A stretch of DNA of 7,462 nucleotides. Source: an uncultured Bacteroidales bacterium. Its GTDB lineage: Bacteria; Bacteroidota; Bacteroidia; Bacteroidales; Lentimicrobiaceae. Both the position numbers and the translations under genes were made by a program. This document shows, piece after piece, positions 1-4,206 of this stretch. The stretch is taken from positions 1 through 7,462 of the forward strand of contig CALMDN010000006.1 of NCBI GenBank assembly GCA_937864935.1, written 5' to 3'. The notes beneath the pieces are model-generated. The model searched no databases and had not been told where the DNA came from. It worked only from the letters and a program-made list of their open reading frames with translations. The number at the start of each line of letters is the position of its first letter. The first letter of the stretch is position 1.

Positions 1-1
1 C

Positions 2-961
2 GAAAACATCGGTACCGTGGTGTTCGACGACGAACTCAGCCCTTCGCAGCTCCGCAACATTGAGCGCGAACTCGGGGTAAAGATCGTCGACCGCACCTCT
101 CTCATCCTCGATATCTTTGCCAAACGTGCCCGCACCGCCACCGCCAGAACACAGGTAGAATTGGCTCAGTATCAGTATCTGCTGCCTAGGTTGTCGCGCA
201 TGTGGACCCACCTTGAGAAACAGCGCGGAGGTATCGGTATGCGCGGACCCGGGGAGAAAGAGATCGAGACTGACCGGCGCATCATCCGTGATAAGATATC
301 GCTGCTTAAAGACAAGCTCAAAGAGATCGACAAGCAGAAGATTACCCAGCGCAGCGGGCGTGAAAAACTGGTGAGGGTGGCCCTGATCGGATACACCAAC
401 GTGGGCAAATCCACCCTGATGAACCTGCTGAGTAAATCGGATGTTTTTGCCGAAAACAAACTGTTCGCCACCCTCGACACCACGGTGCGCAAGGTGGTGA
501 TCGACAACCTGCCGTTTCTGCTCACCGACACCGTTGGATTTATCCGCAAGCTGCCCCACAACCTGGTGGAGTCGTTCAAATCCACCCTCGATGAGGTTCG
601 TGAAGCCGATCTGCTGCTGCATGTGGTCGACATCTCCCATCCGGGATTTGAAGACCAGATAGAGGTGGTAAACCAGACCCTGGCCGAAATCAAGGCAGCC
701 GACAAACCGGTTATCATGGTCTTCAACAAGGTAGATGCCTATTCGTTTGTGGAAAAGGAAGAGGGTGACCTCAGTGCCCCGACCCGCGAAAATATCACCC
801 TCGAAGAACTCAAACGCACCTGGATTGCCAAAGTAAACAGCCCGGCCCAATTCATCTCCGCCACCCAAAAACTCCATTTCGACGAGTTCAGGGGCGCCCT
901 TTACAAAGCCATTCACGACATCCATGTGGTGAGGTATCCTTTTAATAAGTTGTTGTATTAA
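2..961 (+). CDS. hflX: GTPase HflX, 3' part (start lies outside the window)
   Basis: HflX is a GTPase that binds the 50S subunit and splits stalled or idle ribosomes, notably in heat stress; it acts in the cytoplasm (family knowledge). The reading frame is open from the left edge, and its first residues ([14 protein letters not shown]) already match the interior of the HflX N-terminal domain, so the GTG at 17 is not the start. By comparison with the E. coli protein, roughly 80 residues are missing. Counting from the codon at base 2, the glycine-rich HflX segment [10 protein letters not shown] is at 76-85, followed by a charged helical stretch. The GTPase motifs are all intact: G1 GYTNVGKST 130-138, G2 region FATLDTTVR 155-163, G3 DTVGF 176-180, G4 NKVD 242-245 and G5 SAT 286-288. 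The protein stops soon after the G domain and lacks the extra C-terminal domain of the E. coli form. The stop is TAA. Identification is very secure. Confidence 0.96.
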   Translation, partial: ENIGTVVFDDELSPSQLRNIERELGVKIVDRTSLILDIFAKRARTATARTQVELAQYQYLLPRLSRMWTHLEKQRGGIGMRGPGEKEIETDRRIIRDKISLLKDKLKEIDKQKITQRSGREKLVRVALIGYTNVGKSTLMNLLSKSDVFAENKLFATLDTTVRKVVIDNLPFLLTDTVGFIRKLPHNLVESFKSTLDEVREADLLLHVVDISHPGFEDQIEVVNQTLAEIKAADKPVIMVFNKVDAYSFVEKEEGDLSAPTRENITLEELKRTWIAKVNSPAQFISATQKLHFDEFRGALYKAIHDIHVVRYPFNKLLY

Positions 962-962
962 G

Positions 963-1002
963 CAAAGCTCAAAGCTTAAAGTAAAAAGGAAAAAGTAAAA
1001 AG
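963..1002. repeat. Short A-rich direct repeats just after hflX
   Basis: Immediately after the hflX stop, CAAAGCT is tandemly duplicated (963-969, 970-976) and AAAGTAAAAAG occurs twice (978-988, 992-1002). The 12-mer AGCTCAAAGCTT at 966-977 recurs exactly at 4154-4165, again just downstream of coding sequence. AAGCT 965-969 and AGCTT 973-977 could also pair around a 3-base loop. Function is unknown; it may be a degenerate intergenic repeat of the genome. Confidence 0.55.
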
Positions 1003-1149
1003 ATCAAAGTTTACCTGCTCTGACGGCAGTTCGACAGGCTACATTCCATGCGTCCTGTGGCTTTAAACCATTTTTCGGAAACATCATCCTGCTCTAAATC
1101 ATCTTAGATTTCGATAAACACTCAGCCAAATGCTATAGTCCTGATTTTT

Positions 1150-1168
1150 GTTTACTACTTGTGTAAAC
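1150..1168. repeat. Inverted repeat GTTTAC-N7-GTAAAC
   Basis: Two perfect 6-base arms (1150-1155 and 1163-1168) flank a 7-base spacer. The symmetry and spacing resemble a dimeric-regulator operator, but it lies about 150 bases ahead of the nearest promoter-like element, so any role is a guess. The repeat itself is read directly from the sequence. Confidence 0.4.
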
Positions 1169-1289
1169 TTATTTCAGGACAAGACAGCTCCCGGCTCCGG
1201 GCCCCATGCCTTGTGCACATGCATCTGCTGGTTGGTAACTGCTCAAATTCAGGGTACAGGATTAAAATAATAAAAACAAAAAGCCAATA

Positions 1290-1303
1290 TCCGGTTTTCC
1301 GGA
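1290..1303. repeat. Perfect inverted repeat TCCGG-TTTT-CCGGA
   Basis: Five-base arms surround a TTTT loop, ten bases upstream of the TACCTTTG element. It occupies the place where a -33 element would be expected, and no convincing TTG/TTTG -33 sequence is visible there. It could be an operator or chance; a terminator is less likely because no T-run follows. Confidence 0.4.
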
Positions 1304-1313
1304 CCTCAATTCA

Positions 1314-1321
1314 TACCTTTG
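1314..1321 (+). promoter_or_regulatory. Bacteroidota -7 promoter element TACCTTTG
   Basis: TACCTTTG is an exact match to the TAnnTTTG -7 consensus recognised by the primary sigma factor of Bacteroidota. Transcription would start a few bases downstream, giving a leader of only about 15-20 bases before the ATG at 1345. This supports that ATG over the longer open frame beginning at 1159. The -33 half is not recognisable. Confidence 0.6.
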
Positions 1322-1344
1322 CTCCCGTAAACAACCTGTTCAGT

Positions 1345-1908
1345 ATGTTGATCATTGGCATCACAGGCACACTGGGTGCCGGGAAAGGCACCATTGTTGA
1401 TTTTCTGGTGAGGGAAAAGGGCTTCGTTCATTTCTCGGTCAGGGAATTCATCAGCCGTGAAATAGTAAGGCGGGGACTGCCCGTGAACCGCGACAGCATG
1501 GTGATGGTTGCCAATGACCTCAGGGCAACCCATACTCCGAGCTATATTGTCGATTGTCTGTTTGATGAAGCCAGGCAAACCGGCCGTAACTGCATTATCG
1601 AAAGCATACGTACACCCGGAGAGGCTGTTTCGCTCAGGGCAAAAGGCAACTTTTTCCTTTTTGCCGTGGATGCTGACCCCGCCACCCGCTATGCGAGGAT
1701 CGCGGCACGCAAATCGGAAACCGACCTGATCAGTTTTGAAACTTTTCTGCAGAATGAAGCCCGCGAGATGAACTCCGAAGATCCGAACCATCAGAACCTG
1801 CGCAAATGCATCGGAATGTCGGATTTCCTTTTTAACAACGATGGTTCTGTTGCAGAACTTGAATCTGAGGTTACCACTGTTATCAACCAGATCAGCCATC
1901 CTGACTGA
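1345..1908 (+). CDS. P-loop nucleotide-kinase-like protein (AAA family / dephospho-CoA-kinase-like)
   Basis: This 187-residue cytoplasmic protein begins MLIIGITGTLGAGKGT. The P-loop GTLGAGKGT (8-16) has the GxxGxGKGT form typical of nucleoside-monophosphate kinases. A hydrophobic strand ending in an acidic residue (CIIES, E86) followed by R89 stands where related kinases carry their second-substrate site. An arginine-rich lid-like segment (R115, R118, R122) follows, and the C-terminal motif DFLFNNDGSVAELESEV resembles the end of dephospho-CoA kinase and of archaeal UPF0200 proteins. Size fits a single-domain kinase. The substrate cannot be read from sequence; phosphorylation of a nucleotide or cofactor is inference. 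The ATG at 1345 is preferred because the P-loop strand starts there and a TACCTTTG element sits 24 bases upstream; an in-frame ATG at 1159 adds 62 unlikely residues. No Shine-Dalgarno is visible. The membrane-protein gene follows after 39 bases. Confidence 0.7.
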   Translation: MLIIGITGTLGAGKGTIVDFLVREKGFVHFSVREFISREIVRRGLPVNRDSMVMVANDLRATHTPSYIVDCLFDEARQTGRNCIIESIRTPGEAVSLRAKGNFFLFAVDADPATRYARIAARKSETDLISFETFLQNEAREMNSEDPNHQNLRKCIGMSDFLFNNDGSVAELESEVTTVINQISHPD

Positions 1909-1947
1909 TGACCACTCACCGGACTATAAAAATCAAATGACGATTGC

Positions 1948-2547
1948 ATGAAACTCCTGTCTGTTTTTTCGGTTTCTGTGCTCAACCTGATACTCTCGCT
2001 CTATTATTACTGGCTCATCTACCACAAAAAAATCAAACCCTCGCTTGCCATGTGGGTTTTCTTTACCCTGGCGGTAGGGCTTAGCCTGATCACCTACATG
2101 AAAGAAGGCTCCTACAACCTGTGGGACAATGTGCTGAACACCACCGATCTCTTTTTCGTTACCACAGTGAGCCTTTCCATTCTGCTTTTTGGCGACCGCA
2201 GCTCCCGTTTCAACCGCTTCGACCTTTTCTGCCTGGGTGCAGTAGCCGGCATCGTGATTTTCTGGTTCATTACCCAAAACCATACATTGTCGCACCTGCT
2301 GGTGCAGGGCATCCTCGTGATTGCCTATTTCCCCGTGGTTAACCGGATGATACGCACAGGCGAGAACAACGAAAACTACCTGTTGTGGGGAGGAATGTTG
2401 CTGGCCTCTCTCCTCGCCCTTTTCTCAACCGAAGGAACCCTGGCTTTTGTTTACACAGTCAGGGCAGTGGTATGCATATTGCTGCTGATGGGGCTGATGG
2501 TTTGGGTTGACAGGAGAAGGAAACAAAGGAACGGAAGAACCTCATAA
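1948..2547 (+). CDS. Seven-helix integral membrane protein of unknown function
   Basis: I do not recognise the family. The 199 residues are almost entirely hydrophobic helices at about 4-25, 32-51, 66-82, 92-109, 115-131, 144-160 and 165-187, joined by short loops. Positive charges cluster after helix 1 (HKKIK), after helix 3 (DRSSRFNR), after helix 5 (NRMIR) and in the tail (RRRKQRNGR). By the positive-inside rule this gives an outside N-terminus and a cytoplasmic C-terminus, which is self-consistent for seven helices. The KPSLAMW segment entering helix 2 recalls the proline-led helices of small PQ-loop or PnuC-like transporters, but this is only a suggestion. There is no signal peptide, enzyme motif or cysteine pair. 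It starts 39 bases after the kinase-like gene with no promoter of its own visible, so co-transcription is likely. The stop is TAA, followed at once by a second TAA. Confidence 0.75.
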   Translation: MKLLSVFSVSVLNLILSLYYYWLIYHKKIKPSLAMWVFFTLAVGLSLITYMKEGSYNLWDNVLNTTDLFFVTTVSLSILLFGDRSSRFNRFDLFCLGAVAGIVIFWFITQNHTLSHLLVQGILVIAYFPVVNRMIRTGENNENYLLWGGMLLASLLALFSTEGTLAFVYTVRAVVCILLLMGLMVWVDRRRKQRNGRTS

Positions 2548-2923
2548 TAAGCTTTTATAGGAAACGAGATACTAATGTGCCCGTGTTACTGAAATCTGCC
2601 CCCTGAAAGTTCATCAAATCATTCATACCAAAACCGCCGGCTTTCGTTCATACCTATTCTTAACCATTGTTGTTGGAGATTAGTGTGGAATTTTTGCTCA
2701 AATCTCTGAAATGTACGGGGAACCAAGCTGCTGACAGGAATTCGTGATTCAAAAAGCTTTACTTTCGACCATTTCAGCCCATTCTAATTGCGCTTAATAC
2801 AGATGCCCTTTTAACATAGCATATGAAAAACCGGACCGGCTTCTGAGAATTCATTTAAAAATGGATGTTCAGGTACCGCAAATAAATATCTTAGCATTCT
2901 CCTTTACAATAAACCCAACTTCT
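2548..2923. other. Gene-free stretch ahead of the GEHH-protein gene
   Basis: These 376 bases contain no credible gene. The only ATG-led frames are trivial, for example seven codons at 2823-2846. The octamer TTCATACC occurs at 2622-2629 and 2647-2654 and also overlaps the promoter element at 1310-1317. TACTTTCG at 2760-2767 is a one-mismatch version of the Bacteroidota -7 element. The sequence AACCGGACCGGCTT near 2829-2842 is symmetrical but has no loop. No terminator is evident for the preceding membrane-protein gene. Confidence 0.6.
2887..2894 (+). promoter_or_regulatory. Probable Bacteroidota -7 element TATCTTAG
   Basis: TATCTTAG matches TAnnTTTG at five of six fixed positions and lies 29 bases before the ATG at 2924, so transcription would start near 2900 with a leader of about 25 bases. 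This argues against the upstream in-frame ATG at 2861, which would lie before the transcription start. Only a weak -33 candidate (TTC near 2868) is visible. Confidence 0.45.
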
Positions 2924-4069
2924 ATGAAAACCCCTCCCGGAATCCGTCTTCTCCTTCTCATCTTGATGTTTCACCTCAGCCTGACAGCCCAGGACATTAC
3001 CCCTGAAATGACCGCTTACATCAGAGAATCGGCTTCAAGCCCTGAAGCCTATGTGATTGAAAAATTCCGGAGCCATGATGTCGTGTTCCTGGGTGAACAC
3101 CATCTGGTGAAGGAAAACCTGCTGTTTGTGCAGTTGCTGATCCCGAAGCTTTACGAAAACGGAATATACACCATCGGGATGGAGTTCGGCGCCTTTGAGG
3201 TTCAGGACAAGCTGGATGAACTGCTGGCCTCTGATACCTACAACGAACAAATGGCAAGGGAAATTATGTTTACCTACAACGTGGCCTGGGGTTATCAGGA
3301 ATACCTCGACGTGTATAAAGCCGCCTGGCAATTCAACCGCTCATTGCCCGAAAAAGCCAGGAAATTCAGGATCCTCAGCCTGAGCTACATCTTTCACTGG
3401 GAGAAGTTTACCGGCACCAGAAATCCCGAGTCCATGAGCCTGGTCTTCCCTTTGGGGACCATCGACAAATTCCGGGCTGAGATCATCGAAAAAGAGATTG
3501 TACAGAAAAATGAAAAAATACTGGCCCTTGTGGGGACTCCCCATGCCTATTCGGGATACGGTTCTGCTTTTTACAAATACAACGGTGACAATTTCGTAGA
3601 TTTTGACTTTGACTGGCTTGGGAACCGGCTTTACAGAAAATATCCCGGAAAGGTGTTCAGCATCATGCTGCACCAGGCTTTCACCATGAAGCAGGGTGAG
3701 ACCTATCTGCTGATCTCCCCCTGTGAAGGGGCCCTTGAAAGGCTGATGGCAATCAACGACAATAAACCCCTGGGGTTTGATCTTCAGCATACACCACCCG
3801 GCAGATTGCGCGACAGAAGCATGCACGCCACAGGATATACAGACTTCACCCTGGGGCAGTTGTTTGATGGGTACATTTTCCTTGAGCCCCTGAACAAACT
3901 GGAAGGCTGCACCCCTATCCCCGATTTCGTGAATGAATCCAACATTCAGCAGGCCCTCGAAAAATTCCCCGACCCCGACTGGCACGGTAAAATGAATTCT
4001 CTTGACGACATCAGGAACTTCATGCGCGACAATTCTGAAAGGATAGCCAGCCAATACAGCAAACTCTGA
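2924..4069 (+). CDS. Exported GEHH-motif protein, ChaN / erythromycin-esterase-like clan
   Basis: The 381-residue product starts with a signal peptide: a short charged start, a hydrophobic core at about 8-20, and a probable cleavage after LTA before QD. There is no lipobox cysteine, so a periplasmic or secreted soluble protein is predicted. The mature part opens with a helix, then VVFLGEHH (53-60), then IGMEFGAFE (84-92) with E87, and later LALVGTPHAY (200-209) with H207. This order, a strand ending in GE-H, a buried glutamate and a late histidine, is the pattern of the ChaN/EreA/TraB-like clan, which includes haem-binding ChaN and macrolide esterases. The actual ligand or reaction is unknown. 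Only two cysteines remain after processing (C267, C329) and could form a disulfide. The ATG at 2924 is preferred over 2861 because it places the signal peptide at the N-terminus and follows the promoter-like element. It converges on the M16 peptidase gene and has no obvious operon partner. Confidence 0.65.
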   Translation: MKTPPGIRLLLLILMFHLSLTAQDITPEMTAYIRESASSPEAYVIEKFRSHDVVFLGEHHLVKENLLFVQLLIPKLYENGIYTIGMEFGAFEVQDKLDELLASDTYNEQMAREIMFTYNVAWGYQEYLDVYKAAWQFNRSLPEKARKFRILSLSYIFHWEKFTGTRNPESMSLVFPLGTIDKFRAEIIEKEIVQKNEKILALVGTPHAYSGYGSAFYKYNGDNFVDFDFDWLGNRLYRKYPGKVFSIMLHQAFTMKQGETYLLISPCEGALERLMAINDNKPLGFDLQHTPPGRLRDRSMHATGYTDFTLGQLFDGYIFLEPLNKLEGCTPIPDFVNESNIQQALEKFPDPDWHGKMNSLDDIRNFMRDNSERIASQYSKL

Positions 4070-4135
4070 CTCCGGATGGCCATTTGGGGGTAAGATGACC
4101 TGTAGGGAATCATTTTATAAAACAATAAACAGCAG

Positions 4136-4196
4136 AAAGCCGCTTATTCACATAGCTCAAAGCTTTGCAAACAAACGGCTTACAGAATAAGGCTTT
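4136..4196 (-). terminator. Inverted-repeat structure between convergent genes, likely terminator
   Basis: AAAGCCGCTTATTC (4136-4149) pairs with GAATAAGGCTTT (4185-4196) except for a two-base bulge. Inside the loop lie the perfect palindrome CAAAGCTTTG (4158-4167) and CGGCTT (4176-4181), which can pair instead with AAGCCG (4137-4142). Read on the minus strand the main stem is followed by a T-rich run (about 4112-4132), as expected for intrinsic termination of the M16 peptidase transcript. On the plus strand the T-run is poorer, so action on the opposing gene is less certain. Confidence 0.55.
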
Positions 4197-4206
4197 GCGA
4201 CGATCG

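Larger units (their letters stand above)
962..1344. other. Gene-free stretch between hflX and the kinase-like gene
   Basis: No coding sequence is supported in these 383 bases. An open frame runs in phase from 1159 into the next gene, but its residues look like translated non-coding DNA and a promoter element lies inside it. From the left it holds two tandem CAAAGCT copies (963-976), two AAAGTAAAAAG copies (978-988 and 992-1002), a weak A/T-rich inverted repeat (TCTAA 1093-1097 with TTAGA 1104-1108), the GTTTAC/GTAAAC inverted repeat (1150-1168), a tight C/G repeat (1190-1201), the TCCGG/CCGGA repeat (1290-1303) and the TACCTTTG element (1314-1321). I see no classical hairpin plus T-run terminator for hflX. 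Confidence 0.7.

Noticed and set aside
172..729. A 185-codon minus-strand open frame opposite hflX
   Set aside because: The plus strand encodes all HflX GTPase motifs here. The antisense product is serine- and arginine-rich and resembles no protein family.
1029..1041. TTCGACAGGCT-like sequence resembling a dispersed intergenic repeat seen in some bacterial genomes
   Set aside because: Only one short copy is present in the window and I cannot test its genome-wide frequency.
1159..1344. N-terminal extension of the kinase-like protein from the ATG at 1159
   Set aside because: The 62 extra residues do not look like protein, the P-loop strand normally lies at the N-terminus, and a TACCTTTG element lies within the extension.
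1306..1899. A 197-codon minus-strand open frame opposite the kinase-like gene
   Set aside because: The plus-strand frame has a P-loop and an upstream promoter element; the antisense frame has no motif or start context.
2823..2846. Seven-codon frame (MKNRTGF) as a leader peptide
   Set aside because: There is no ribosome-binding context, no run of regulatory codons, and no attenuator hairpin before the gene at 2924.
2861..2923. N-terminal extension of the GEHH protein from the ATG at 2861
   Set aside because: It would bury the signal peptide at residues 22-44 and lies upstream of the probable promoter element.
3341..4054. A 237-codon minus-strand open frame opposite the GEHH-protein gene
   Set aside because: The plus-strand product has a signal peptide and conserved motifs; the antisense one has neither.
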